Assembly: GCA_910577765.1 (NCBI GenBank)
Contig: CAJTOV010000003.1
Coordinates: 1-64,000 of the forward strand
Reading direction: 5' to 3'
Source of the DNA: an uncultured Lachnospiraceae bacterium
Lineage (GTDB): Bacteria > Bacillota > Clostridia > Lachnospirales > Lachnospiraceae
DNA length: 64,000 nt
Positions 15,341 to 23,623 of the stretch are shown here, in pieces. Under the pieces are notes generated by a model. It did no database searches. It saw only the letters and a program-made list of their open reading frames with translations, and was not told the DNA's origin. How positions within the stretch are numbered: position 1 is the stretch's first letter; every line of letters begins with the position of its first letter. Position numbers and translations under genes: made by a program.

Positions 15341-15492
15341 TACCCTCAGCGGACAAAAGGACACACGGTTTTGCACCACAGATTTGCGATTCTGCCGCGT
15401 TACTGCCGCTCAGCGTACGTCCAGTACGCTTCGTTCCAGTGCCTTGCAGAATCACAAATCCGGGGCGTGTGTCCCCTTGTTCACTGAAGGTA
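15341..15492. mobile_element. MITE-like palindromic element, 152 bp
   Basis: It begins TACCCTCAGCGGACAAAAGG and ends with the approximate complement (CCTTGTTCACTGAAGGTA), giving terminal inverted repeats bounded by TA. The interior (CCACAGATTTGCGATTCTG ... CAGAATCACAAATC, with GTACGTCCAGTAC at the centre) is itself a near-complete hairpin. It is the reverse complement, with a few differences, of the right half of the element at 23075-23349. It has no coding capacity. Confidence 0.75.
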
Positions 15493-15621
15493 TCCATCCA
15501 TTTTCAGACACGGTCCATAGGGGACGGGGCTGCTGCGGCGAAACACAGGCAAAAATAAGCCTGTGTTCAACAGTATTCCCTGGAACCGGGAATCTTAACA
15601 CAGAATTGGGGGCTGCACGTT

Positions 15622-17247
15622 ATGTTAAATGTTCTTTATCTGGCAGGTGCCATGGGGAATACGGTTCTGGAACAGAGAACCGGCACCCGGGAGCTGGAGG
15701 AATTCCAGGGGATTATTCTGCTGAAAAACCAGTCAAAGCTTCTGGGGAATTATCTGTATGTGGGGATGCTGGCCGACGGGCTGCGGCTCCTGGAGAAATG
15801 CTGCCCGGAGATTCCGGTGACCATGTTTCTATCTGCGGAGGATGTGAACCGGGTCCATCTGCCGGAAGGGACGGTCCACAATTTCGTGGTCTCGGCCCTG
15901 GATATCTTTGATATCTACAACCGGGTCAACCGTCTGGTTCAGAACTATCACTACTGGTCCCGGACCCTGCTGGAAATGCTCTGCTCCGGCGCAGACCTTG
16001 CCCGGATTCTGGAGCATGCCTCCCAGCTTCTGAAAAACCAGATATTTGTTCTCAATCCGGGCTACAGGCAGGTCGCCGGCAGCAGCCGCCTCTACTTTGA
16101 AGAACCTTTAAGCCGGGAGCTGCTGGACCATGGCTGGCTGTCCTATGAATCATCCCTGGTACTTTTCCCCGGCAATACCGGCATTCCAGACAGTTCCTGC
16201 CCCAGGTCTGCCGCGGCTTCGGCTTCCGGCTGCCAGGATCATCCTTACAGGAAAATCATCACACCGCAAACCGTCTTCCACACCTGGGAAATCCGCCGGG
16301 AGTCTGCTGCTCTGGCCACCCTGCTGCTTCCTGACGGCGGGAATCTGGACCAGGTGGATGTGCGGCACCTGCTGGAGGAGCTGGCCGCTGTGACAGAGCA
16401 CTTCCTTCTCACCGGCCAGGACGCCTTTCTTCAGCAGGATGCCCTGTGTGCTGCCTTTATCCGGGATATTGCCCAGGAACAGCTGACCGGCGCCGACGAA
16501 ATCGAAAACCGGATTTCCTTTCTGCCCCATGCCCTGAAGCCCTTTGCCGCCTTTATCCTGGTCCGCTTTGACAAGGCACAGACCCCTGCGCCGCCCTACG
16601 GCTACATGCTGCGGATGCTGGGGGAACTATTTCCCCATACCAATATGGCTGTGTACCAGGATGACATTGTCATCCTCCACACCCAGCAGGAGCGACCCCA
16701 GAAGGGACTGGACTTTGATTACGAAAAGCTGGATGTCCTGCTGAAGGCCCACCATGCCTGGGCGGGAATCAGCAATGCCTCAAGACACCGGGTCCGGTTG
16801 CGAACCCTATACCTGATTGCCTGCGAGACCATCCGACTGGGCCGTTTCCTTCACCGGAAAGGTCTGCCGGAGCGGATATTATCCTATGAGGATTACAGCC
16901 TTTACTACATCGTCTCCCTGGGCGCGGCCCGGTTCATGGAGGTCCACCACCACGATGACCTGATCTACCTGGTCCATCCCTCCATCATCCGCATCTGCCG
17001 CTACGATGCCACCCACAAAACCAATCTGCGGGATGTGCTGTTCTACTACCTGCTGTGCGGATGCAGCTTAAACCGTACTGCCGCTGCCATGTACATGCAC
17101 CGGAACACGGTGCTCAACAAGCTGAACCGGATCAATGAAATCGCCGAGATTCCCCTGGAGGACGGGTATACCCAGCAGCGGATGATCATGTCCTGCATAA
17201 TTATGCGTTATTATGAGGATTATATGCACTTGTCTATCCGGCTGTAA
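15622..17247 (+). CDS. PucR-family transcriptional regulator
   Basis: A 541-residue regulator with an N-terminal sensory region (1-110), a GAF-like central part, and a PucR C-terminal helix-turn-helix (about 470-535: NLRDVLFYYLLCGCSLNRT..MYMHRNTVLNKLNRI). It is divergent from the YfcC/M20 operon, the usual arrangement for a pathway-specific regulator. The C-terminal 200 residues align by eye with the PucR protein at 5373-6602 (shared YYIV/YIIQ, HEMGDNDILYL/HHHDDLIYL and RYDATHKTNLRD/RYDRAYNNNLRD), so the two are paralogues. The ribosome site (GGGGGCTG) is weak. A MITE-like element lies 130 bp upstream. Confidence 0.85.
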   Translation: MLNVLYLAGAMGNTVLEQRTGTRELEEFQGIILLKNQSKLLGNYLYVGMLADGLRLLEKCCPEIPVTMFLSAEDVNRVHLPEGTVHNFVVSALDIFDIYNRVNRLVQNYHYWSRTLLEMLCSGADLARILEHASQLLKNQIFVLNPGYRQVAGSSRLYFEEPLSRELLDHGWLSYESSLVLFPGNTGIPDSSCPRSAAASASGCQDHPYRKIITPQTVFHTWEIRRESAALATLLLPDGGNLDQVDVRHLLEELAAVTEHFLLTGQDAFLQQDALCAAFIRDIAQEQLTGADEIENRISFLPHALKPFAAFILVRFDKAQTPAPPYGYMLRMLGELFPHTNMAVYQDDIVILHTQQERPQKGLDFDYEKLDVLLKAHHAWAGISNASRHRVRLRTLYLIACETIRLGRFLHRKGLPERILSYEDYSLYYIVSLGAARFMEVHHHDDLIYLVHPSIIRICRYDATHKTNLRDVLFYYLLCGCSLNRTAAAMYMHRNTVLNKLNRINEIAEIPLEDGYTQQRMIMSCIIMRYYEDYMHLSIRL

Positions 17248-17304
17248 GCAACTGCTTTACTTCTCCAAAGGTAATCTCATATATGGACAGATGCACATAG
17301 TCCA

Positions 17305-17412
17305 CATTGGGCGGACACCTGATACTTCTTGTCCGGCACAGCCGGATAAGAAGATGCCCCGTGAACGTAACAGTTCAAGGGCTATCTGAACTGTTACCCG
17401 TGAACAGTAACA
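17305..17412. repeat. Family 2 repeat, extended copy
   Basis: The core palindrome has arms at 17325-17337 and 17341-17353. It is followed by a second hairpin with arms GTAACAGTTCA (17367-17377) and its complement (17387-17397). The second hairpin also occurs alone at 49304-49334, so the family is modular. Confidence 0.75.
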
Positions 17413-17438
17413 TATTCCGTCTCATGAACATTGAAACG

Positions 17439-17467
17439 TTGATTTTTGACAGTGTGCGTAATATAAT
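17439..17467 (+). promoter_or_regulatory. Predicted promoter of surface-protein gene
   Basis: TTGATT (17439-17444) and TATAAT (17462-17467) are 17 bases apart, about 90 bases before the ATG. Confidence 0.55.
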
Positions 17468-17558
17468 GTATATGCCCTTACAAGCAACGCTGTTTCGGCA
17501 GTCAGGTTATCATGCCGAATACGTGCTATAAGGGTATTTATTAGGAAGGAGGTTAAGT

Positions 17559-20500
17559 ATGAATTGGAAGTGGAAACGGAAATGGCTGATTTCGCTGGCA
17601 GTTACAGTCTCTATGGTATTCTCTACAGTAGGGACGGCAGCCGCCACCGGACCCACTGCCCCCACAGCAACCGTGGACACCGGATCAGAGATGGGAATGG
17701 ATGCCGGAGAAAAGGCTGAACCGGATTTGGGAGGGGGGACCACCCCGGATTCTGGCGATGTCTCTGACCCGGACAACGGCGACGTGACTGACCCGGATAA
17801 CGGCGATGTCTCTGACCCGGATAACGGCGATGTCTCTGACCCGGATAACGGCGATGTCTCTGACCTGGATAACAGCGATGTCTCTGACCCGGATAACGGC
17901 GATGTCTCTGATCCGGATAACGGCGATGTCTCTGACCCGGATAACAGCGATGTCTCTGACCCGGATAACGGCAATGTGACTGATCCGGATAACGGCGACG
18001 TGACTGATCCGGATAACGGCAACGTGACTGACCCGGATAACGGCAATGTGACTGACCCGGATGACAGCAATGTGACTGACCCGGATGACAGCAACGTGAC
18101 TGATCCGGACAACGGCGATGTTTCTGACCCGGATGACAGCAACGTGACTGATCCGGATAGCGGTGATGGCACCGGTCCGAATGACGAAGATGTCACGGCC
18201 CCGGATGACGAGGGCGCAACTGGCCCGGATTCCGGTGATGCGGCCAATCCCGGTTCAGAAGATGAAACCGGATCAGCAACCGGAGACGAACCTGCGGAGG
18301 ACGGTTTACCGGAAGCTCCCGATGAAGAAGCACCTGTGGACCCGGAAAATCCCGGCGGTAAGCCATCCATAGATCTGATTCCTGATCTTTCGGACCACAA
18401 CTGGTCCACGGAATGGAGCTATGATGAAACGTATCATTGGCATGAATGTGATGACGAAGACTGTCTGGTAACTGACAACAGTGAAAAGGACGGGTACGGA
18501 GAACACAGCTATGGGATTGACAATGCATGTACCATATGCGGTTATACGGAACCGGTCAGCCAGTTTGCCAGAGCAGGAGTTGTCCCCACCTATGAGGAAG
18601 CCTATGAGGCCATGACCGCCTTGCAGGACGACAAGCAGTATAAAGAAGGAACCGAGTGGACGAATTTCACCCCCTACGGCAGCAAAGGCACGCTTGGTGA
18701 TTCCTATGCCTGGAAGGGCGGAAGGATTCTGGGGGCAAGCCGGGGCGTAGGCTGTGCTGCTTTTGCTTTTATCCTCAGCGATGCAGCCTTTGACAACCTG
18801 CCTGCAAGGGCAGTCGCAAACGGAAAGTTTACCTTTGAAGATGTAAAAGTCGGTGATATCCTGCGGGTCAATAACAACAGCCACAGCGTAATCGTGCTGA
18901 AAAAAAGCGCCGGAGGCGTGATCGTCGCGGAAGCCAACTACAACAAGTCCGTTCACTGGGGACGGGCCATGAGCAAGTCGGAAGTTTTAAAGGCTGACCA
19001 TGTCATCACCCGCTATCCCGAAGGTTATGAGGAGGACAACACCGGGGACGAAGAGCTGGCCAGGGACGAAGGAAAGGCAGGGAGCCTGGACTGGATACTG
19101 ACCAACGGAGGGGAACTGACCATCTCCGGCAACGGAGCGATCCCCAATTACTCCACCAGCAGCCCTGCACCATGGTACCAGTACAAATCCGACATCTACA
19201 CAGTCATCATTGGGGACGGCGTCACGGAGATCGGGGAGTATGCTTTTTATGAAAGCGGAGTTCTCAGTATCCATATTCCTGACAGTGCAGAGAGGATTGG
19301 TGCAAATGCTTTTGAAAAGTCTGGGCTGATTTCTGTAACCATCCCTGGATCGGTTGTGGAAATCGGTCATAATGCATTCCGTGATTGTGCGAATCTCACT
19401 TCCGCATCAGTTTCCGAGGGAGTCGAAAGCATTGGAGACAACGCTTTCCGGGGTTGCAGAAGTCTGGAGTATATCGATTTTCCGGCAAGTATTACGTCTG
19501 TGGGCGCGGGAGCGTTTACCAGCTGTGATGCAATGACCCGGGTAAGATTTATGCCTGGCACCGGAACCGTGACACTTGGTGCGGGGTTATTCGCCCAGTG
19601 CCAGCATCTAACAGATGTGACACTGCCTCAAACGTCAGATTGCATCAGTGAAAACATGTTCCAGTCCTGTACTTCACTTCCCCAGTTGTATATTCCTGCA
19701 AGCGTGAAAGAAATTGGGGAGAATCCGTTTACCTCGTGCAAAGCTCTAAAGTATATATACTTTGGTGGCAGCGAGGCAGACTGGAAGGCACTGTCAAATC
19801 CGCGGCTGGAAGGTTCCTTACAGTCAACCGGGACAAAGGTAATCTGCAATGCTGAATTTAAAGATCCCTTCGCCCCAGACCCCGATGACCCAGGTGATCT
19901 TCTGCCTGATGGAGACGGGGACGAGACGGACCCGCCAGAGCCTGACGGCGATGGCAGCGGACACAAGCATAGCTGGTCCCCAGTCTGGAGCCAGGACGGG
20001 ACCGCTCACTGGCATGAGTGCAGTGACGGCTGCTCCATTACCGATAACCGGAAAAAAGACGGTTACGGAAAACACAGCTTCGGCGGCTGGATCATCGATG
20101 CAAACGCCACAGCTTCCCAAAGCGGAAGCCGGCACCGGGATTGTACGGTCTGCGGCTATCGTCAGACAGGGCGTATCCCTGCAACCGGTTCTACCGGCGG
20201 CTCGGACGACAGTTCCGGTGACAGTTCCGGCGGTAACTCCGGCAGTTCTGGCGGCTCGGACGACAGTTCCAGCGATAACTCCAGCGACAGTTCCAGCGAA
20301 TCTGACAGCGGGGCATCCACCACGGTTGAACAGCTCCCGGACGGCTCCAGTGTCGCTACCACCACCCAGAAAGACGGAACCGTCACCAAAGTTACAACGG
20401 ACGGTGCCGGCCAGACCAGGACCGAAGTCAGCCTGTCCGCCTCGGCAGTTACCACTGCCCAGCAGCGGGGGGAAGCAGTCTCTCTGCCGGTCCCGGCAGT

Positions 20501-21236
20501 TCCGGTAGTACGGGATGTGGCCGCAGCGCCGGCCATCACGGTCCATTCCGGCAGTGAATCGGTCACAGCAGCAATTCCCGCTGTTGCACCCACTCCGGGC
20601 ACCGTAGCCGTGATCGTCCATGAGGATGGTTCCACAGAGGTGATACAATCCACTGCGGTAACCGGCAGCAGCGTGGTAGCCGTTGTGCCCAATGGGGCCA
20701 CGGTAAAAATCGTGGATAACAGCAAGAGTTATCCGGATGTGCCTGCCGAAAACCGTTTTTCCGATGCAGTAGCCTTTGTCTCTGCCAGAAATTTAATGGA
20801 CGGCACCACCGAAACCGCATTTACTCCTGACGGACCCATGACCAATGCTGCACTGGTGACAGCCCTGGCCCGTCTGGACGGAGTACCTACCCAGGGCGGC
20901 ACAACCTGGTATGCCAAAGGCATGGAATGGGCGGCTGCACGCGGAATCGGCAGCGGAGCCGGCCCGGACAGTAATATGTCCGGAGAGGAGCTGATTGCCA
21001 CACTCTGGAGTTATAAGGGTTCGCCTGCGGTCCCGGAACTTCCAATAGTGGGTTCCGGAGCAGCCGGCAATACCCGGACAGCCATGGCCTGGGCCACGAA
21101 AAACGGCATTATCAGCGGCTTTGAACCAGGAACCCTGAATCTCCAGGGCCAGATCACCCGGGGTCAGGCCGCGCAGATCATGATGAACCTTGTTAACCAC
21201 CCCTATTCCTCCATGGTACCCTCCCCCCACCCATAA
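17559..21236 (+). CDS. SLH-anchored repeat surface protein
   Basis: A 1225-residue secreted protein. Domains in order: a signal peptide (about 1-30, basic WKWKRK then hydrophobic, AAA-type cleavage region); about 17 octapeptide repeats of DPDNGDVS type plus degenerate ones (about 62-240), very acidic; a HWHECDDEDC...CTIC zinc-ribbon-like module (about 285-330); and a cysteine-peptidase-like domain of NlpC/P60-CHAP kind (about 345-490) with Cys in GVGCAAFAF (about 399) and His in NSHSVIVL (about 441). These are followed by BspA-type LRR_5 repeats (about 545-735), a second HWHECSDGC module (about 805-870), a Ser/Gly/Asp linker and C-terminal SLH-like repeats (about 1055-1220). It probably anchors to secondary cell-wall polymer. 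AAGGAGG precedes the ATG. No partner genes are adjacent. Confidence 0.85.
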   Translation: MNWKWKRKWLISLAVTVSMVFSTVGTAAATGPTAPTATVDTGSEMGMDAGEKAEPDLGGGTTPDSGDVSDPDNGDVTDPDNGDVSDPDNGDVSDPDNGDVSDLDNSDVSDPDNGDVSDPDNGDVSDPDNSDVSDPDNGNVTDPDNGDVTDPDNGNVTDPDNGNVTDPDDSNVTDPDDSNVTDPDNGDVSDPDDSNVTDPDSGDGTGPNDEDVTAPDDEGATGPDSGDAANPGSEDETGSATGDEPAEDGLPEAPDEEAPVDPENPGGKPSIDLIPDLSDHNWSTEWSYDETYHWHECDDEDCLVTDNSEKDGYGEHSYGIDNACTICGYTEPVSQFARAGVVPTYEEAYEAMTALQDDKQYKEGTEWTNFTPYGSKGTLGDSYAWKGGRILGASRGVGCAAFAFILSDAAFDNLPARAVANGKFTFEDVKVGDILRVNNNSHSVIVLKKSAGGVIVAEANYNKSVHWGRAMSKSEVLKADHVITRYPEGYEEDNTGDEELARDEGKAGSLDWILTNGGELTISGNGAIPNYSTSSPAPWYQYKSDIYTVIIGDGVTEIGEYAFYESGVLSIHIPDSAERIGANAFEKSGLISVTIPGSVVEIGHNAFRDCANLTSASVSEGVESIGDNAFRGCRSLEYIDFPASITSVGAGAFTSCDAMTRVRFMPGTGTVTLGAGLFAQCQHLTDVTLPQTSDCISENMFQSCTSLPQLYIPASVKEIGENPFTSCKALKYIYFGGSEADWKALSNPRLEGSLQSTGTKVICNAEFKDPFAPDPDDPGDLLPDGDGDETDPPEPDGDGSGHKHSWSPVWSQDGTAHWHECSDGCSITDNRKKDGYGKHSFGGWIIDANATASQSGSRHRDCTVCGYRQTGRIPATGSTGGSDDSSGDSSGGNSGSSGGSDDSSSDNSSDSSSESDSGASTTVEQLPDGSSVATTTQKDGTVTKVTTDGAGQTRTEVSLSASAVTTAQQRGEAVSLPVPAVPVVRDVAAAPAITVHSGSESVTAAIPAVAPTPGTVAVIVHEDGSTEVIQSTAVTGSSVVAVVPNGATVKIVDNSKSYPDVPAENRFSDAVAFVSARNLMDGTTETAFTPDGPMTNAALVTALARLDGVPTQGGTTWYAKGMEWAAARGIGSGAGPDSNMSGEELIATLWSYKGSPAVPELPIVGSGAAGNTRTAMAWATKNGIISGFEPGTLNLQGQITRGQAAQIMMNLVNHPYSSMVPSPHP
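17745..18180 (+). repeat. Tandem 24-bp coding repeats
   Basis: About 17 close copies of a 24-base unit encode an octapeptide (consensus DPDNGDVS, with variants VT, DS and NV). Variation is mostly at third positions and at N/D and G/S codons. Unit-sized array changes would keep the reading frame, so length polymorphism between strains is expected. Confidence 0.95.
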
Positions 21237-21275
21237 ATGAGGGTTCGGACTATAGGGAAATAGATAACCAGAATC

Positions 21276-21314
21276 AGGGACCGGTGTAATGAAATCCATC
21301 ACACCGGTCCCTGC
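21276..21314 (+). terminator. Terminator-like hairpin after surface-protein gene
   Basis: A perfect 13-bp stem (CAGGGACCGGTGT, 21276-21288, with 21302-21314) lies 40 bases after the stop codon. The following sequence is only modestly T-rich. It sits between two convergent genes. Confidence 0.6.
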
Positions 21315-21328
21315 ATTCTTCAGAGGTA

Positions 21329-21742
21329 CTATGATGATTTGTCCAAATCAACATCCCTCTCTCCCATTTGCCGTTCCGCAATTTTCAGATTTCCATGAAA
21401 TTTCTGACGCAGCATTCGGGCCAGATTTACATAATCCGGGCTTGCTTTCAAATCAGGAGTAGAAGAAGTCACCACTATCCGCCCATGCACATGAGAAAAT
21501 TTGCCAAGAAAATTCTGAAATAACGTCAACGTGCCTTGTACCTGCTTCAATGCATGGGCTACATTGATGCCTTTCAGTTCAACCAGCACCGCATGGCTCT
21601 CCGCACCATGGACCAGAAATTTGATCCTGGAACGCTTATCCGATGATACAATACACTCTTTGCGGTTGTGATTCGCACATTTCGCCTGCGGTTTCCCAGC
21701 CACTTCCCCAGCAGCGCATGCCTGCACCTGATTACATATCAT
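21329..21742 (-). CDS. ELKG-motif protein paired with AAA ATPase
   Basis: A 137-residue protein. The segment IKFLVHGAESHAVLVELKG (residues about 71-89), followed by a helix (HALKQVQGTLTLFQ), has the shape of a small nuclease-like or accessory protein core with an E-x-K pair. A conserved Asp in the preceding strand is not obvious, so nuclease activity is uncertain. Four cysteines lie in the first 32 residues. Its ATG overlaps the restored stop of the upstream ATPase as ATGA, meaning the two were translationally coupled. ATPase plus small partner pairs of this kind are frequent in anti-phage islands. With the ATPase broken, this gene may now be non-functional. Confidence 0.6.
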   Translation of the reverse strand: MICNQVQACAAGEVAGKPQAKCANHNRKECIVSSDKRSRIKFLVHGAESHAVLVELKGINVAHALKQVQGTLTLFQNFLGKFSHVHGRIVVTSSTPDLKASPDYVNLARMLRQKFHGNLKIAERQMGERDVDLDKSS

Positions 21743-22956
21743 AATCCCATCTCCATATCAAGTAAATGATCCAGTTCTCTGTTGGTTATTGAAGAAACCT
21801 CATCAATATAATCGGTTCGTACCAGATGACTTTCCATATCCATCAGGGATTCCAGGCTTGACCCCCATTCTGCGTTTTTTCTACTTTATACGCAGCAAAA
21901 TCTTCCAGAGAAATCCTCAGATTTTTAGGAATGACCATCCGCACGCCCCGCCTCTGGTTTCCCTCCACCTTGCCGGAATATAACAAAATATTTAGTGAAG
22001 TCAGAATATAAGGACTATGAGTGGTAATAATTACTTTGCTTCCTGCCGTATGAACCATTAACGAAATAAGGTTTACTACATCCTTCTGGGCCACCGGAAA
22101 TAAATGGGCTTCCGGTTCCTCAATGACTATAAAACTCTTTTTTCCTTCCAGAATCGTAATAAAAGCCAGCATTAAAATCCATAATACTTCCTGCTGGCCA
22201 GAAGATCCCTACATCAGCTTAACCCAATGCCGCTCATCATAATAAATCTTCTCTTCTTCATTCTCACTGGTATAATCTGCTTTGAATATTTTTCGTATTA
22301 AGTCATATGCCAGTTCTACCGAGCTGTTATTAATCTGGCCTTTTACGGTTTTGGTGTAATTTTTTACAATATCGGGAATTTTACTTCCAAATTTGCTTCT
22401 TGTCTTTCTGATTAAACGGATAAACTCCTCCATTGCCAGATCCATGTCCGAAATCGAAAAATCCTGAAGCGTTTCAGACATAGTCGCCAGAAGGCTTCTC
22501 CCTGCAGGGATATAGATTAGTTCCATATCATTTCTGAAAAGACGGTTTAATGCACTGTAGAGCTGCTCCCTCATCATTCCTAATGCAGTCATCTGATCCA
22601 TAAGCGCACTTATTTTGCCATTTTCAAAACCGTGCAAAAACATATCGGAAGCATTACTTATCAAATTTAAGATTCCATTTTTCAGTTCAGGATCAAACGC
22701 AAAACGGATATATCCATCTTTATTAAGCCTGATTGTAATAGTTATTAAAGTATTCATTCTGATGATTATCCGTAAATTGTCTTGCGTCCATCAAAAAATC
22801 CAACGTATAATCCCGTATCCTCTGGCAAAAATAAACCACCTTACAGATTGTACTTTTTCCAGATGCCTGGGTCCCTATCAAAACCTGCAAATTCATTTCC
22901 AAATCAATGGAAGCTTCATGGATTGGACCAAAATTCAATATCCTGACTGTGTTCAT
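21739..22956 (-). pseudogene. Disrupted AAA ATPase (AAA_15/OLD-like)
   Basis: Three minus-strand frames together read as one ATPase of about 400 residues. The first carries NFGPIHEASIDLEMN and Walker A GTQASGKST. The second carries the helical middle. The third carries the signature-like SSGQQEVL, Walker B FIVIEEPEAHLFP and the downstream TTHSPYIL (H-loop). The breaks are: a frameshift or small deletion near 22730-22750, an in-frame TAG at 22209-22211 directly before GSSGQQE, and a frameshift at a five-G run near 21863. Restoring the last gives a C-terminus ending DHLLDMEMGL that overlaps the next gene as ATGA. Three lesions argue for true decay rather than a single sequencing error. The start at 22956 has a GAGG eight bases upstream; 22968 is an alternative. 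Confidence 0.8.
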
Positions 22957-23040
22957 CGCAATCCTCATTTCTTTCCCAAATATGCGGTAAAAGTTCCCAT
23001 ACCCTCTAGAGCGTGTCTGCTCCAATATGGCAACAATTAA

Positions 23041-23068
23041 ATTATACCAATAGATGATTTGTTTTCAA
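23041..23068 (-). promoter_or_regulatory. Predicted promoter of the ATPase locus
   Basis: On the minus strand TTGAAA (23068-23063) and TATAAT (23046-23041) are 16 bases apart, immediately next to the end of the MITE-like element. Confidence 0.5.
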
Positions 23069-23074
23069 CATGTT

Positions 23075-23349
23075 TACCCTCAGTGAACAAGGGGACACAC
23101 GCCCCAAGTGCCGTATTTTGGCGGCTGGCGGCGTTAACGTCAATCGGCGTACGTCCAGTACGCCTCATTCCGTTGCCTTGCCAGCCACCAAAATACGGTA
23201 CTTGGGGTCCGAAGGAGTTTTGCGCCACAGATTTGTGATTCTGCAAGGCACTGGAACGAAGCGTACTGGACGTACGCTGAGCGACAGTAACGCGGCAGAA
23301 TCGCAAATCTGTGGTGCAAAACCGTGTGTCCCCTTGTCCACTGAGGGTA
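23075..23349. mobile_element. MITE-like composite palindromic element, 275 bp
   Basis: Terminal inverted repeats are present (left TACCCTCAGTGAACAAGGGG, right its complement ending CACTGAGGGTA), both bounded by TA. The interior is two hairpins side by side. One (about 23098-23216) pairs CCGTATTTTGG with CCAAAATACGG; the other (about 23225-23322) pairs CCACAGATTTGTGATTCTG with CAGAATCGCAAATCTGTGG. Each has GTACGTCCAGTAC or its complement at its tip. The second matches the element at 15341-15492. There is no open reading frame of substance. It abuts the truncated EIIC gene. Confidence 0.75.
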
Positions 23350-23458
23350 CCATCAGTCCGGTGACAATGGGCTGGGATAATTTGATTTCGCCCATCATAC
23401 GGCTCTCCCACTGGGACAGGGCGCCGATGAGGCCGATGAGAATTGCTGTCATTAACAT
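23350..23458 (-). pseudogene. Truncated PTS mannose-family EIIC
   Basis: About 36 residues remain: LMTAILIGLIGAL, then QWESRMMGEIKL and PIVTGLMV, the typical N-terminus of the mannose/sorbose PTS EIIC permease (normally about 250-270 residues). A good AAGGAGG site precedes the ATG. Coding similarity stops exactly at the TA end of the MITE-like element at 23349. Beyond the element no EIIC or EIID sequence is found, only the promoter of the ATPase locus. The permease is therefore lost and the PTS cannot transport sugar from this locus. Confidence 0.8.
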
Positions 23459-23485
23459 GAACCATTTCCTCCTTGTGTTTGTAGC

Positions 23486-23535
23486 GTAACAGTTCAGACG
23501 GGCAGCGCAAGAAGATGCCCCGTCGGGACTGTTAC
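23486..23535. repeat. Family 2-related hairpin between EIIC stub and EIIB
   Basis: GTAACAGTTCAGACGGG and CCCGTCGGGACTGTTAC flank GCAAGAAGATG, giving a hairpin related to the tail module of family 2. It lies between two genes of the PTS operon. Confidence 0.6.
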
Positions 23536-23623
23536 TTTGTAGCTTTGGGTGCAGCCGCTGCGGGGTGGCCGTAACGGCTTTCTGTGTGACAGTTCCGGTA
23601 TTACCGGAGCCGCGTCTGCTTTC

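Larger units (their letters stand above)
15079..15621. other. 543-bp divergent regulatory region
   Basis: No gene is visible. It holds the leftward YfcC promoter (15191-15219), a GTATA-AG-TATAC palindrome (15163-15174), a partial family 2 tail (GTTACAGTTCACGGGG, about 15247), one MITE-like element (15341-15492) and the leader of the PucR gene. Confidence 0.7.
17248..17558. other. 311-bp intergenic region with repeat and promoter
   Basis: It contains no gene. It holds the largest family 2 repeat (17305-17412) and the promoter of the surface-protein gene (17439-17467). Confidence 0.7.

Noticed and set aside
17510..18409. Long minus-strand frame opposite the surface-protein repeats (Ser/Gly/Pro-rich)
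   Set aside because: It is an artefact of the 24-bp repeat composition; it has no supported start and the plus-strand protein has a signal peptide and domains.
23075..23349. Possible CRISPR array or retron RNA
   Set aside because: The repeats are inverted and nested rather than regularly spaced direct repeats, and no cas or reverse transcriptase gene is nearby.
23037..23510. Open frames across the MITE-like element
   Set aside because: They arise from the palindromic element and join unrelated flanks; only the EIIC stub at 23350-23458 has protein similarity.
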